NCBI RefSeq assembly: GCF_022024275.1
Contig: NZ_CP091804.1
Span: 2,622,501-2,686,500 of the forward strand
Reading direction: 5' to 3'
Source: Sphingopyxis sp. BSN-002
GTDB taxonomy: Bacteria > Pseudomonadota > Alphaproteobacteria > Sphingomonadales > Sphingomonadaceae
DNA: 64,000 bases
Under the pieces are notes generated by a model that worked only from the letters and a program-made list of their open reading frames with translations, did not search any database and was not told the origin of the DNA. A program made the position numbers and the translations under genes. Shown in pieces: positions 10,184 through 20,244 of this stretch (within the stretch, counting starts at the first letter, position 1; each line of letters begins with the position of its first letter).

Positions 10184-10627
10184 ATGCCCGAAGTTCTCGA
10201 CCGCTTCCGTTCCTCGACCTGGGGCTGGCTGCGCGGCACGCTCGTCGGCTGGCTGACGCTGTTGCTCTGCCTCGTCGGGGTCGGCTTCCTGATCATCCTC
10301 GTCCAGTGGATCCGCAATCTCGACATGACCTATGAGCTGACCGAGGACCGGCTGATCCTGCGCAAGGGAATCTTCGTCAAAAGCGTTGACGAGATCGAGC
10401 TCTACCGCGTCAAGGACGTCCGCATGGACTTTACGCTGATCAACCAGTGGGCGGGCATCGGCACGATCAGCATCGATTCGTCGGACGAGACGACGCGCGA
10501 CGGCGCACTCGTGATGCCGCATATCGACCGCGCGGCCGAACGGCGCGAGGAGCTGCGCCGACTGGTCGACGCGGCGCGGCAGAAGCGCCGCGTGCGCGAA
10601 CTCGACGTCTCGAGCGAAATGCTCTGA
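10184..10627 (+). CDS. Small membrane protein with bacterial PH domain
   Basis: The 147-aa protein starts at ATG 10184 behind a strong GAAGGAGAGG ribosome site. After one long hydrophobic segment (about 20-43) comes a soluble part, MTYELTEDRLILRKGIFVKSVDEIELYRVKDV. This is the typical start of a bacterial PH (bPH_2/YdbS-like) domain, which ends with IDSSDETTRDGALVMPHI. Such domains are found on small membrane proteins of unclear function. A longer open frame beginning at 9578 runs through it only because it reads the neighbouring gene out of frame. Confidence 0.75.
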   Translation: MPEVLDRFRSSTWGWLRGTLVGWLTLLLCLVGVGFLIILVQWIRNLDMTYELTEDRLILRKGIFVKSVDEIELYRVKDVRMDFTLINQWAGIGTISIDSSDETTRDGALVMPHIDRAAERREELRRLVDAARQKRRVRELDVSSEML

Positions 10628-10679
10628 CGCGGCAATTAGCGGCTAGCCAGCGGGGCAGTGTTCGATCTATGTTCCGCGC

Positions 10680-12023
10680 ATGGATGTCACCGCGCTCGCT
10701 ATCGCCTTCGTCGCTCTCTTTCTCGGGGGGCTGATCGGCTGGCTGCTCGCCGGGCGGCAGGCGGGGGCGCTCAAGGTCGAGCGCGACGGATTGTCGGAGC
10801 GTTTCAAGGCCGCGGTCACCGACCTCGCGGCCGAGGCCGAAGCGCGCAAGGCCGCCGACCTGCAGCTGGCGGCGCTGCTCGCCGAACAAAAGGCGCGCGA
10901 CGCGGCGCATGACGCGCAGATCGCGCAGCTCAAGGAAGCGCAGGGGGCGCTGACCGCGCAGTTCCGCGAGGTCGGGCAGGCGATGCTGGGCGAGGCGCAA
11001 AAAGCCTTCCTCGAACGCGCCGACCAGCGCTTCAAGCAGAGCGAGGAGACCGCAGGGCAGAATCTGAAGGCGCTGCTTTCGCCCGTCCACGACCGCCTCC
11101 AGAAATATGAGGAAGCCGTCGGCAAGGTCGAGGCCGAGCGCCAGAACGCTTTCGGGCTGCTCCACGGCCAGATCGCCGCGATGCGCGAGGGCACCGAGCG
11201 CGTGTCGAGCGAGGCCGCGAAGCTCGTCAACGCACTCCGCAACGCGCCGAAGGCGCGCGGACGCTGGGGCGAGCAGCAGCTTCGCAACGTCCTCGAAAGC
11301 TGCGGGCTTAGCGAACATGCCGATTTCCAGACCGAGGTCAGTGTCGCCGACGGCGATGGCGGGCGCCTCCGCCCTGATGTGGTGGTGAAGGTGCCCGGCG
11401 GACAGAGCCTCGTCATCGACGCCAAGGTGTCGCTCAACGCCTATCAGGATGCGTTCGGCGCGGTCGACGAGGGCGAGAAGGCGGTGCATCTCGCCGCGCA
11501 CGCCGCGGCGATGAAGGCGCATGTCAACACGCTCGGCGCCAAATCCTACTGGAACCAGTTCGACGACACCCCTGACTTCGTCGTGATGTTCGTTCCCGGC
11601 GAGCATTTCCTTGCCGCCGCGCTCGATCAGGATCACGAGCTCTGGGACTATGCGTTCGAGCGCAAGGTGCTGCTCGCGACGCCGACCAACCTGATCGCGA
11701 TCGCGCGCACCGTTGCGGCGGTGTGGCGGCAGGAGAAGCTGGCCGGGCAGGCGCGCGAGATCGCCGCGCTCGGCAAAGAGCTGTATGCGCGCATGTCGGT
11801 GATGGGATCGCACATCGCGCGTGTCGGCAAGAACCTCGATCAGGCGACCGGCGCGTACAACGCCTTCGTGGGCAGCTTTGAATCGCAGGTTCTAACGCAG
11901 GCGAAGCGCTTCGAGGCGCTCGACGTCGAAACCGGCGATCGCGAGATTCCGGCGCTCCCCGTCGCCGAACAGGCTGCGCGGCCGCTCGCCAAGTTGTCGG
12001 GCGCCGGTGGCGCGAACGACTAG
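10680..12023 (+). CDS. rmuC: DNA recombination protein RmuC
   Basis: The 447-aa protein has an N-terminal membrane anchor (about 2-22, AIAFVALFLGGLIGWLLAG). A long Ala/Glu/Lys-rich coiled coil follows (about 30-190), then the RmuC nuclease-like domain (about 200-400) with ARGRWGEQQLRNVLE, VIDAKVSLNAY and FVPGEHFLAAAL. The D...E-x-K-like arrangement in LVIDAKVSL is typical of restriction-endonuclease folds. RmuC limits inversions at short inverted repeats. The last four bases overlap the end of the convergent META lipoprotein gene. Confidence 0.93.
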   Translation: MDVTALAIAFVALFLGGLIGWLLAGRQAGALKVERDGLSERFKAAVTDLAAEAEARKAADLQLAALLAEQKARDAAHDAQIAQLKEAQGALTAQFREVGQAMLGEAQKAFLERADQRFKQSEETAGQNLKALLSPVHDRLQKYEEAVGKVEAERQNAFGLLHGQIAAMREGTERVSSEAAKLVNALRNAPKARGRWGEQQLRNVLESCGLSEHADFQTEVSVADGDGGRLRPDVVVKVPGGQSLVIDAKVSLNAYQDAFGAVDEGEKAVHLAAHAAAMKAHVNTLGAKSYWNQFDDTPDFVVMFVPGEHFLAAALDQDHELWDYAFERKVLLATPTNLIAIARTVAAVWRQEKLAGQAREIAALGKELYARMSVMGSHIARVGKNLDQATGAYNAFVGSFESQVLTQAKRFEALDVETGDREIPALPVAEQAARPLAKLSGAGGAND

Positions 12024-12727
12024 ATCGCGCGTTTCAGCACGGCGGTCTGCCCGTCGGCGCCGGTGATTTCCAGCGTGCCATGGGTCGGAAAGCCAAGCTG
12101 CACCGGTCCCTGCATCAGTTTGAAGAAGGCCGCTTCCTGCGTCATCGCCGGGCCGGGACACGCCATTTCGGTCGCCATCAGCGGTCCCGCGGTCAGCCGC
12201 CGGCCGTCGGCGACATAGGTTCCCGAAAAACGGTTGCATCCGGCGCTACCGCTCAGCCGCGTGCCGTCGAACTGCAGCGACGTCGGCCGATCGCCGGCAA
12301 CGGATACCCCGCCGATCGACACGAAGGTCCAGCTCGACCCCGCAAGCGTGTCGGGCGGCAGGATGGCGCCGCCGCACCCGTCGACGCGCTTGCCGTCGGC
12401 GATGACCCGCACCGTGTCGGCGTAGCGGCGGTCGCTCATCCCGTCGCTGCACGCGGCATGCTTGATCACGACCGACAGCCGCCCGGCAGCATAGACCTCG
12501 CCGTTCATCGACGCCGTCGCGCCGGGGTTCGGCACCGCGATCCGCGTCTCGCCATAATCGCCCGCATAATTGAGCTGGGCGGGCGTGATCTCGAGCGTCC
12601 AGCCGGGCTCGGTGCCGATCGCCATATAGGCGGATGCGGGCGGGGTGGGGGATTGCGGCGCCTCGGCTGCCGGCACGCAGGCGGCCAGCGGGAGCGAAAG
12701 GGCGATCGGCAGGACGGGCTTGATCAT
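12020..12727 (-). CDS. META/HslJ-domain lipoprotein
   Basis: The 235-aa product starts at ATG 12727 behind AAGGAGCACTCCG. The lipoprotein signal ends in lipobox LAAC. The first half contains AIGTEPGWTLEITP, typical of the COG3650-type membrane lipoprotein domain. The second half (about 135-235) is a META domain with SSWTFVSIGG, GTRLSGSAGCNRFSGTY and MATEMACPGPAM. META/HslJ proteins are periplasmic or outer-membrane and have been linked to stress resistance; their biochemical role is unknown. It is convergent with rmuC, with a four-base tail overlap. Confidence 0.85.
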   Translation of the reverse strand: MIKPVLPIALSLPLAACVPAAEAPQSPTPPASAYMAIGTEPGWTLEITPAQLNYAGDYGETRIAVPNPGATASMNGEVYAAGRLSVVIKHAACSDGMSDRRYADTVRVIADGKRVDGCGGAILPPDTLAGSSWTFVSIGGVSVAGDRPTSLQFDGTRLSGSAGCNRFSGTYVADGRRLTAGPLMATEMACPGPAMTQEAAFFKLMQGPVQLGFPTHGTLEITGADGQTAVLKRAI

Positions 12728-12802
12728 CGGAGTGCTCCTTGGTGGAGAGCGCCATAATAGCATGGAGCTGGCGCCGGGCTGAACCGAAACGCGGCTCCGC
12801 GT

Positions 12803-13615
12803 TCAGCTTCGCCGCTGGTTCAGCACCTCATAGGCCATGACCGCCGCCGCGACCGCGGCGTTCAGGCTGTCGGCCTTGCCCATCATCGGCATCTTTACCC
12901 GCACATCGGCCGCCGCGGCATAGGTCTCGGGCATTCCCTGCGATTCATTGCCGATCAGGATGAAGGTCGGTGCGGCGTAGCGCACGGCCTGATAGTCCTG
13001 CGTATCGTCGCCGAGCCATGTCGCGACGAGTTCGCCCGGGCCGCTCCGCAGCCAAGGCAGAAACTCGTCCCACTGCGCCTGCACAAGCCGCTGCGTGAAG
13101 ATGGCGCCCATGCTCGCGCGCACCGCCTCGACCGCCCAGGGGTCGGTCGATTCGTCGAGCAGGATCAGTCCGCCCGCGCCGACCGCATCGCCGGTGCGCA
13201 AGATCGTGCCGAGATTGCCCGGATCGCGCAGACGCTCGGCGACGAGCCAGATCGGTGCGGCGCTGCGGTCGAGATCGGCGAGCGCGGTCTTCGGTTCGGC
13301 GTAGATGGCGACGATGGCCTGCGCATTGTCCTTGCCCGAGAGTTTCGAGAGGATCGCGGGCGTCGTGTCGATCACCTCGCCGCCGTTCGCCAGCACCGCC
13401 TCGACCAGCGCCTGCGCCAGCGGATGCGCCGCGCCCTCTTCGGCGAGGAACAGCCAGTGCGGCAACACGCCTGCCTCGCGCGCTTCGGTCGCGATGCGCA
13501 GCCCCTCGGCGAGGAACAATCCTTCGGCGCGCCGGTGCCGCTTTTCGCGCAGCAGGCGCATCCGCTTGACCAGCGGGTTCGAGAAGCTTTCGATGCGGCT
13601 GCGACGGCCGGACAT
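12803..13615 (-). CDS. TrmH/SpoU-family RNA 2'-O-methyltransferase
   Basis: The 270-aa protein has an N-terminal substrate-binding domain (about 1-105, with RMRLLREKRHRRAEGLFLAEG) and a C-terminal SpoU SPOUT domain. SPOUT motifs seen are RDPGNLGTILRTGDAVG (motif 1), FILIGNESQGMP (motif 2) and VKMPMMGKADSLNAAVAAAV (motif 3). These enzymes methylate ribose 2'-OH in rRNA or tRNA using SAM within a knotted fold. Which RNA this member modifies cannot be told. It lies four bases upstream of the HPr gene's end, on the same strand. Confidence 0.9.
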   Translation of the reverse strand: MSGRRSRIESFSNPLVKRMRLLREKRHRRAEGLFLAEGLRIATEAREAGVLPHWLFLAEEGAAHPLAQALVEAVLANGGEVIDTTPAILSKLSGKDNAQAIVAIYAEPKTALADLDRSAAPIWLVAERLRDPGNLGTILRTGDAVGAGGLILLDESTDPWAVEAVRASMGAIFTQRLVQAQWDEFLPWLRSGPGELVATWLGDDTQDYQAVRYAAPTFILIGNESQGMPETYAAAADVRVKMPMMGKADSLNAAVAAAVMAYEVLNQRRS

Positions 13616-13619
13616 AGGA

Positions 13620-13901
13620 TCAGTCCTCGCCGAAGCTGTCCTTGACCAGCCCGACGAGCTTCAGCAGCGCCGCGTCGGCGCCGTCGCCCCGGGTGTGGAT
13701 CGTGATGCTGTCGCCTTTCGCGGCGCCGAGCATCATCAGCCCCATGATCGAGGTGCCGTTGACGCGCGATCCGCCCTTTTCGACCTCGACCGAGACCGTT
13801 TCGGGCAGGCGGCTGACGAAGGTCACGAACTTGGCGCTTGCGCGCGCGTGCAGCCCGCGCTGGTTGGTGATTTCGACCGTCTCGCTGACTTCGCCGCTCA
13901 T
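13620..13901 (-). CDS. ptsH: HPr-family phosphocarrier protein (regulatory PTS)
   Basis: The 93-aa protein has GLHARASAKFV with phospho-acceptor His18 and VNGTSIMGLMMLGA with the HprK-target Ser51, so both regulatory sites are present. The start ATG at 13901 overlaps the EIIA stop by four bases. HPr receives phosphate from enzyme I at His and passes it to EIIA. In alphaproteobacteria HprK phosphorylates the Ser and blocks transfer, making the chain a metabolic signal rather than a sugar importer. No EIIB/EIIC permease is seen here. It could equally be called npr. Confidence 0.93.
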   Translation of the reverse strand: MSGEVSETVEITNQRGLHARASAKFVTFVSRLPETVSVEVEKGGSRVNGTSIMGLMMLGAAKGDSITIHTRGDGADAALLKLVGLVKDSFGED

Positions 13902-14326
13902 GGTCCCACTCCCAGCATCTCCGACGCGACGGAGATATATTTCTGGCCTGCTTCCTTGGCCGCGATCACCGCGGCACGCAGGTCCATCGTCTTGCGGGCG
14001 CTTTCCAGCCGGATCAGCATCGGCAGGTTGACGCCGGCGATCACTTCGGTGCGCCCGTGTTCGAGCAGGCTGATCGCAAGGTTCGAGGGCGTTCCGCCGA
14101 ACAGGTCGGTCAGCATGATGACGCCGCGCCCTTCGTCGACCGCGCGGATCGCGTCGGCGATTTCCTTGCGCCGCATTTCCATATTGTCGTTGGGGCCGAT
14201 GCACACGGTGCCGATCGCGCGTTGCGGACCGACGACATGCTCCATCGCGCGCACCATTTCGTCGGCGAGGCGGCCGTGGGTGACGAGGACCATTCCCAGC
14301 AGCGGCAGAGCTTTATCGACGGCCAT
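13898..14326 (-). CDS. PTS EIIA component, mannose family
   Basis: The 142-aa protein has LGMVLVTHGRLADEMVRAM with active-site His17, and the EIIA-Man landmarks GVIMLTDLFGGTPSNLA and VIAGVNLPMLIRL. It would accept phosphate from HPr-His. Without EIIB/EIIC partners in the window it is probably a regulatory output, as the similar protein is in the agrobacterial hprK-ptsM-npr cluster. It overlaps the HPr gene by four bases and lies 14 bases after rapZ. Confidence 0.93.
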   Translation of the reverse strand: MAVDKALPLLGMVLVTHGRLADEMVRAMEHVVGPQRAIGTVCIGPNDNMEMRRKEIADAIRAVDEGRGVIMLTDLFGGTPSNLAISLLEHGRTEVIAGVNLPMLIRLESARKTMDLRAAVIAAKEAGQKYISVASEMLGVGP

Positions 14327-14340
14327 GAAGTTGCGGACCC

Positions 14341-15279
14341 TTATGCTTTTCCGGTGCCGGCAGAAGATGCGGGCGGGGGCCTGCCCTCAAGCCCATCTTG
14401 CGGTGCCGAGTCAAGATTGCGGTGGGTCAGCGTTGGCTCATAACCGGACTCGCGTAGCGTTTGGGCAACACGCGAGGCCACATGGACCGAGCGATGCCGC
14501 CCGCCGGTGCAACCGAAGGCGATGGTGACATAGCTTTTGCCCTCGGCACGGTAGCGTGGCAGCAACGTCAGGATCAGCTTCTCGATCTGTGCGACGCTGT
14601 CTTCATACGCCGGATCGGCCTTTACATAGGCGGCGACGTCGGCGTCGAGTCCCGTGCCCGGCTTCAGCTTCGGATCCCAGTGCGGATTGCGCAGATAGCG
14701 CATGTCGAACACTAGGTCGGCATGGCGCGGAAGGCCTCGCGCAAAGCCGAAACTCAGCACGTTGAGCACCGGCTCGTCGTCGTCGGTGTCGCCGAAGCGC
14801 TGGCGGATTTCCTGCTGCAGGTCGTTGCTGCTGTAATTGGTGGTGTCGATGACATGCTCGGCCCAGCGGCGGAGCGGCTCCATCATCTCGCGTTCGCGGG
14901 CGATTCCGTCGGCGGCCGGGCGGTCCTCGGCCATCGGATGGCGCCGCCGCGTTTCCGAAAAGCGGCGTTCGAGCTCGGCCCCGGCACAGTCGAGGAAGAG
15001 CGTCTGGATGCTGCGCTCGCCGCCTTCGCGCAGTTCCTTGATCCGCTTGACGAGCAGGGGCGGGCGAAAGCCGCGGCTGCGGCTGTCGATCCCGACCGCG
15101 AGCGGGCGGTTCGCCTCGCTGCGCCGTGCGGGGGCATCGATCAGCGCCTCGAGCAGCGCCAGCGGCAGATTGTCGACGACTTCCCAGCCCAGATCCTCGA
15201 GGACCTTGAGCACGGTCGACTTGCCCGCGCCCGACAGGCCGGTGACCAGCAGCAGCCGTTGCTCGCCCGGATCGGTCAT
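14341..15279 (-). CDS. rapZ: RNase adapter protein RapZ (nucleotide-binding)
   Basis: The 312-aa protein has a P-loop GLSGAGKST near the N-terminus (Walker A about 14-22). Family signatures include EVVDNLPLALLEAL, FLDCAGAELERRFSETRRRHP, FGFARGLPRHADLVFDMR and IAFGCTGGRHRSVHVA. In enterobacteria RapZ directs a small RNA to RNase E to control glucosamine-6-phosphate synthase. In alphaproteobacteria its targets are less clear, but it is regularly found with hprK and PTS genes as here. The start at 15279 overlaps the hprK stop by four bases. Confidence 0.95.
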   Translation of the reverse strand: MTDPGEQRLLLVTGLSGAGKSTVLKVLEDLGWEVVDNLPLALLEALIDAPARRSEANRPLAVGIDSRSRGFRPPLLVKRIKELREGGERSIQTLFLDCAGAELERRFSETRRRHPMAEDRPAADGIAREREMMEPLRRWAEHVIDTTNYSSNDLQQEIRQRFGDTDDDEPVLNVLSFGFARGLPRHADLVFDMRYLRNPHWDPKLKPGTGLDADVAAYVKADPAYEDSVAQIEKLILTLLPRYRAEGKSYVTIAFGCTGGRHRSVHVASRVAQTLRESGYEPTLTHRNLDSAPQDGLEGRPPPASSAGTGKA

Positions 15280-15722
15280 GCGCCGGGCGCCAGCCGCTCA
15301 AGGGCCAGCATGATCTTGATCGGCGCAGACGCCTCGAAGGCGGAGAGCAGCAGGGCGGGCAGCGGATGGCCTGCCACCATCTCGATCTGGTTCACCGTCG
15401 GCATGCGGTCGTAACGGTCGGTCAGCCGCACTGCCAGCGCGAGCGGAACGGGCGCGGTCCACGGCCGGTCGATGATGCCGATCCCGCGCACTTCGAGTTT
15501 GCCGGCGAGATTTTCGGGCGGGCGGCACCACAGCCGCTCGCGATCGTACCAGAGGTCGCAGCGATCGTCGGCGACCAGCTTGGCGCCGCGGTCGATGAGG
15601 CGCAGCGCGAGGTCGGATTTGCCCTGGCCCGAATTGCCCAAAATGATCACGCCTCCATTGCCCGCCGCGACGCAGCTGGCATGGATATTGACGATCTCGG
15701 GCTTGGTCCGGCTCGGGAGCAT
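15276..15722 (-). CDS. hprK: HPr kinase/phosphorylase, short alphaproteobacterial form
   Basis: The 148-aa protein contains the P-loop GNSGQGKSDLAL (about 29-40) and ADDRCDLW, then the HprK signature LEVRGIGIIDRP. Firmicute HprK is about 310 aa with an N-terminal MurF-like domain; this protein is only the catalytic half, which is the usual alphaproteobacterial form rather than a truncation by mutation. It phosphorylates and dephosphorylates Ser51 of HPr. It is coupled to rapZ by a four-base overlap. It follows chvG on the same strand, but a 318-base gap with a nested inverted repeat separates them. Confidence 0.93.
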   Translation of the reverse strand: MLPSRTKPEIVNIHASCVAAGNGGVIILGNSGQGKSDLALRLIDRGAKLVADDRCDLWYDRERLWCRPPENLAGKLEVRGIGIIDRPWTAPVPLALAVRLTDRYDRMPTVNQIEMVAGHPLPALLLSAFEASAPIKIMLALERLAPGA

Positions 15723-16040
15723 GGCTAGGGTCCGTACTCCATTACAGCGTCGTCGAGGCGCCCAAATGGCGAACAGATCGGGCCGAATGACGCGCCGGGA
15801 AGGCGGGTCGCCTTTCCAAGCGGCATTCGGCCCGAGATGGAAGCCATTTGGGCGTCCGAACGGATTTGATCAAAATGGCTCATTGCTTCGTCGAGAAGTC
15901 TCGAAATATCGACATATATCTTCGCCTTCTCTCCTCGCACTGCGCCATTTTGCTTCAAACCTCGACGACGCTGTAATGGAGCACGGACCCTGGGCTTACC
16001 GGCGACGAAGCGAGGCTGCAAGGCGATAGGCAGCGGCGCG
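15723..16040. other. Gene-free gap between chvG and hprK
   Basis: This 318-base interval holds no credible gene. Open frames on both strands (for example 15725-16021 minus) are mirror products of an inverted repeat and resemble each other for that reason. What it does hold is the nested inverted-repeat element described at 15727-15991 and a short spacer next to chvG. The hprK promoter must lie inside or next to this element if hprK is not read through from chvG. Confidence 0.7.
15727..15991. repeat. Nested inverted-repeat element
   Basis: Outer arms of 32 bases (15727-15758 and 15960-15991) are inverted copies with one mismatch. Just inside, 15759-15789 and 15824-15854 are a second inverted pair: 12 matching bases (CGCCCAAATGGC), 7 unpaired, then TCGGGCCGAATG. 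A small hairpin (GGAAGGC/GCCTTTCC) sits at their centre. A third pair, CAAAATGGC near 15873 with GCCATTTTG near 15949, flanks the remainder. No transposase gene or target duplication is seen. It could be a MITE-like or large REP-type element, or a structured RNA read from either strand. Confidence 0.75.
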
Positions 16041-17648
16041 TTAACCGGTTTCGTCGCTGCCTTCGCGCGCGGGGAGGGTGATCAGCAGGCTCGCACCGCG
16101 CTTGCCGTCGTCGCGGTCGCGTGCCGAGATGGTGCCGTTGTGCCCCTCGATGATCGTCCTCGCGATCGCAAGGCCCAGCCCGCTGTGGCGCCCGAACGAT
16201 TCGCCGCTCGGTCTTTCGCTATGAAAACGCCGGAAAATAGCTTCGCGCTGCGACGGCTCGATCCCCGGTCCGTCGTCGTCGACGCGGATATGAACCTCGT
16301 CGCCGAGGCGTGTTGCGGCGATACAGACGAGACCCTCGGGCGGTGAGAAGCTGACCGCATTGTCGATGACATTGTCGATCGCGCGTTCGAGGCGGTGGCC
16401 GTCGGCCATGACCACCGTCGTGCCCTTGCGCGGGCGCGCAAAGGCGACGCGGGGTGTGGGCAGCGCCTGTTCGGCGCGGGCGGCCCGGCCGGCCAGCATC
16501 GATTCGATCATCAGGCCAAGGTCGATCGGTTCGAACAGCGTGCGCGACAATTGGGCGTCGATCCGGCTCGCATCGCTGATGTCGGTGACCAGCCGGTCGA
16601 GCCGGCGGACGTCCTCGTCGGCGATTGCGAGCAGCTGTGCGCGCTGTTCGTCGCTCGTGACGCGGCCGAGCCCCTCGATCGCCGAGCGCACCGAGGCAAT
16701 CGGATTCTTGAGTTCGTGCGTCACATCGGCGGCGAAGTGCTCGCCCGCGTCGATGCGCTCGCGCAGCGCCTGCGTCATGTCCGAAAGCGCGCGCGCGAGC
16801 GTCCCGATCTCGTCGCGGCGGCTCGGCAGGCGGGGGACGACGACTTCGCGCGCACGGCCGAGGCGGACGCGCACCGCGGCGCGCGCGAGCCGGCGCAGCG
16901 GACGGACGATCGTGCGCGCGAGGAACAGCGACAGCAGCACCGACGTGAGCAGCACCATGAACACCACGACTGCGAGGCGGAAGCGTTCGGCGCGCACCGT
17001 CTTGGTGATGTCGCGCGCGTTGACCGTCATCAGCATGACCTCGGGCTTGTCGAGGTCGACGATCCGGGTCGCGCTGAGCAACGGGGTGCGCTCGGGCGCG
17101 TAGCGGAAGCGGCTGGCCTCATGCCCGGTTTTCACCGTTTCGCGGATCTCGGGCCATGCGGTGCCACGGTCGACGGGTGGCTCCTCGAAATCGGGATAGG
17201 CCGGCGCGCCGACGATCCAGTCGATGCCGCGATCCATCGCGCGCGCGGCGTCGCGACGCCACGGCTGGAGATCGGGATCGCGAAGCGTATAGGTCGGCTT
17301 GCCCGTCGCGAAGCTGTCGGCGATTTTGATGCCGCCGACGGTGTAGAAGCGCAGCCGCGACTCGGTCGCGCGGGTGAATTCGTCGACCAGATGCTGTCGC
17401 TGGTCGGGTCGCGCCGCTTCGAGCGCTTCGTCGAGCTGTCCGAGCTGCGCCGCCATCACGTCCATGCGCGTGTCGACGAGCCGCGTGCGATAGGTGTCGA
17501 GATAGAAGAAACCAAAACCGAACAGCACGATCGCGAGGATGTTCACCGCCAGGATGCGCGTCGTCAGCGACCAGCGCGCCGACCAGACGAGCGGCGACTC
17601 CTCCTGTTCGGCGGCGCTCCCTTCGGGCCTGGCGGCGTCAGCTGTCAT
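16041..17648 (-). CDS. chvG: ChvG-type sensor histidine kinase
   Basis: The 535-aa protein is chosen to start at ATG 17648, overlapping the chvI end by 11 bases. It has a first membrane segment (31-50), a periplasmic sensor of about 170 residues, and a second segment (about 224-245). A HAMP linker follows, then the kinase core with phospho-acceptor His311 in [22 protein letters not shown] (N box), DDGPGIE and GLGLAIA. In rhizobia, Agrobacterium and relatives ChvG senses acid or host envelope cues and phosphorylates ChvI. The assignment rests on architecture plus synteny with chvI, pckA and hprK. Confidence 0.88.
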   Translation of the reverse strand: MTADAARPEGSAAEQEESPLVWSARWSLTTRILAVNILAIVLFGFGFFYLDTYRTRLVDTRMDVMAAQLGQLDEALEAARPDQRQHLVDEFTRATESRLRFYTVGGIKIADSFATGKPTYTLRDPDLQPWRRDAARAMDRGIDWIVGAPAYPDFEEPPVDRGTAWPEIRETVKTGHEASRFRYAPERTPLLSATRIVDLDKPEVMLMTVNARDITKTVRAERFRLAVVVFMVLLTSVLLSLFLARTIVRPLRRLARAAVRVRLGRAREVVVPRLPSRRDEIGTLARALSDMTQALRERIDAGEHFAADVTHELKNPIASVRSAIEGLGRVTSDEQRAQLLAIADEDVRRLDRLVTDISDASRIDAQLSRTLFEPIDLGLMIESMLAGRAARAEQALPTPRVAFARPRKGTTVVMADGHRLERAIDNVIDNAVSFSPPEGLVCIAATRLGDEVHIRVDDDGPGIEPSQREAIFRRFHSERPSGESFGRHSGLGLAIARTIIEGHNGTISARDRDDGKRGASLLITLPAREGSDETG

Positions 17649-18348
17649 CGGAAAAGCGGTAACCCGCCCCGTATAGCGTGGCGATCGCGTCGAACTCGGG
17701 ATCGACCTCGCGGAACTTGCGGCGCAGGCGCTTGATGTGGCTGTCGATCGTGCGGTCGTCGATATAGACATCGTCCTGATAGGCGGCATCCATCAGCTGG
17801 TTGCGGCTGCGCACGATGCCCGGGCGGCTCGCCAGCGTTTCGAGGATCAGGAATTCGGTGACCGTCAGTGTGACGTCCTTGCCGTCCCAGCTCACCTTGT
17901 GACGCGCCGGGTCCATCTGCAGCCTTCCACGAGTGATAGGCTCGGCGACGGGCTCGTCGTCCTCGCTGGGCGGAGCGCGATTGAGTTCGACGCGGCGGAG
18001 GATCGCCCGGATGCGCGCGATGACGAGCCGCTGCGAGAAGGGCTTGGCGATATAGTCGTCGGCGCCCATCGCAAGGCCCAGCGCCTCGTCGATCTCGTCG
18101 TCCTTGCTGGTCAGGAAGATGACGGGCAGCTGGCTCTTCTCGCGCAGCCGGCGCAGCAGTTCGAGCCCGTCCATGCGCGGCATCTTCACGTCGAACACCG
18201 CAAGATCGGGCGGATTGTCGATCAGCGGCTTCAGCGCTGCCTCGCCGTCCGAATAGACGCGCGTGACGAATCCCTCAGCCTGCAGCGCAATCGACAAGGA
18301 TTGCAATATGTTGCGGTCGTCGTCGACCAGCGCGATGGTTGCCGTCAT
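17638..18348 (-). CDS. chvI: ChvI-type response regulator
   Basis: The 236-aa protein has a receiver domain (1-120) with acidic pocket DDD at 9-11 and phospho-acceptor D53 in [11 protein letters not shown]. The conserved Lys lies in [12 protein letters not shown]. An OmpR/PhoB winged helix follows (about 140-236, [33 protein letters not shown]). The start ATG 18348 matches the usual receiver start ([11 protein letters not shown]). ChvI directs envelope and acid-stress genes in alphaproteobacteria. It is divergent from pckA, with a 246-base gap, as in agrobacterial and rhizobial genomes. Confidence 0.9.
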   Translation of the reverse strand: MTATIALVDDDRNILQSLSIALQAEGFVTRVYSDGEAALKPLIDNPPDLAVFDVKMPRMDGLELLRRLREKSQLPVIFLTSKDDEIDEALGLAMGADDYIAKPFSQRLVIARIRAILRRVELNRAPPSEDDEPVAEPITRGRLQMDPARHKVSWDGKDVTLTVTEFLILETLASRPGIVRSRNQLMDAAYQDDVYIDDRTIDSHIKRLRRKFREVDPEFDAIATLYGAGYRFSDDS

Positions 18349-18546
18349 GCTCTTTCCATTGGGGCGGAACCGGCAGGGACTAGCCGATCTGCCGCCGAGC
18401 GACAACCGCACACGCTCCGCCCGCAATTCACCCTTTAATCTTTTGACCTCGGACCGCATCGACGCTAACGCGGCCGGGATTTCGGAATCGACGTCCCGTC
18501 GGCACCCCATGTTCATGCGGGCCCAGCGCTTTCGCATGGCATGCCC

Positions 18547-18560
18547 TGCATACCTATGCA
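18547..18560. promoter_or_regulatory. Palindrome just upstream of pckA
   Basis: TGCATA-cc-TATGCA is a perfect 6-bp dyad with a two-base centre, 34 bases before the pckA start and about 200 bases from chvI. Its position over a likely pckA promoter suggests a repressor or activator site. The regulator is not known; ChvI or a gluconeogenic regulator are candidates by context only. Confidence 0.45.
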
Positions 18561-18594
18561 AAGGTGCGGCCGGGACAGAGGAAAGGCGAAGAGA

Positions 18595-20196
<1,602 letters not shown>

Positions 20197-20199
20197 TTG

Positions 20200-20217
20200 A
20201 CCCGGAAACTTCCGGGT
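20200..20217 (+). terminator. Hairpin directly after pckA
   Basis: ACCCGGAA-ac-TTCCGGGT is a perfect 8-bp stem three bases after the pckA stop. No T tract follows. A third copy of ACCCGGAA at 20227-20234 overlaps the ribosome-binding region of the next gene, so alternative pairing with that site is possible. It may terminate pckA transcripts, or it may affect translation of the next gene. Confidence 0.4.
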
Positions 20218-20244
20218 GCTCATTCACCCGGAAGGACCGGACAG

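Noticed and set aside
9578..10627. 349-codon frame spanning the two membrane-protein genes
   Set aside because: The first part reads the upstream gene out of frame; only the last 147 codons (from 10184) form a protein with a ribosome site and PH domain, so there is no fusion or frameshift.
15276..15722. HprK truncated by mutation
   Set aside because: The 148-residue form is the normal alphaproteobacterial HprK; P-loop and signature motif are intact.
15725..16021. 98-codon minus-strand frame and its plus-strand partner in the chvG-hprK gap
   Set aside because: Both come from the same inverted repeat, so similarity between their products is a palindrome effect and not evidence for genes.
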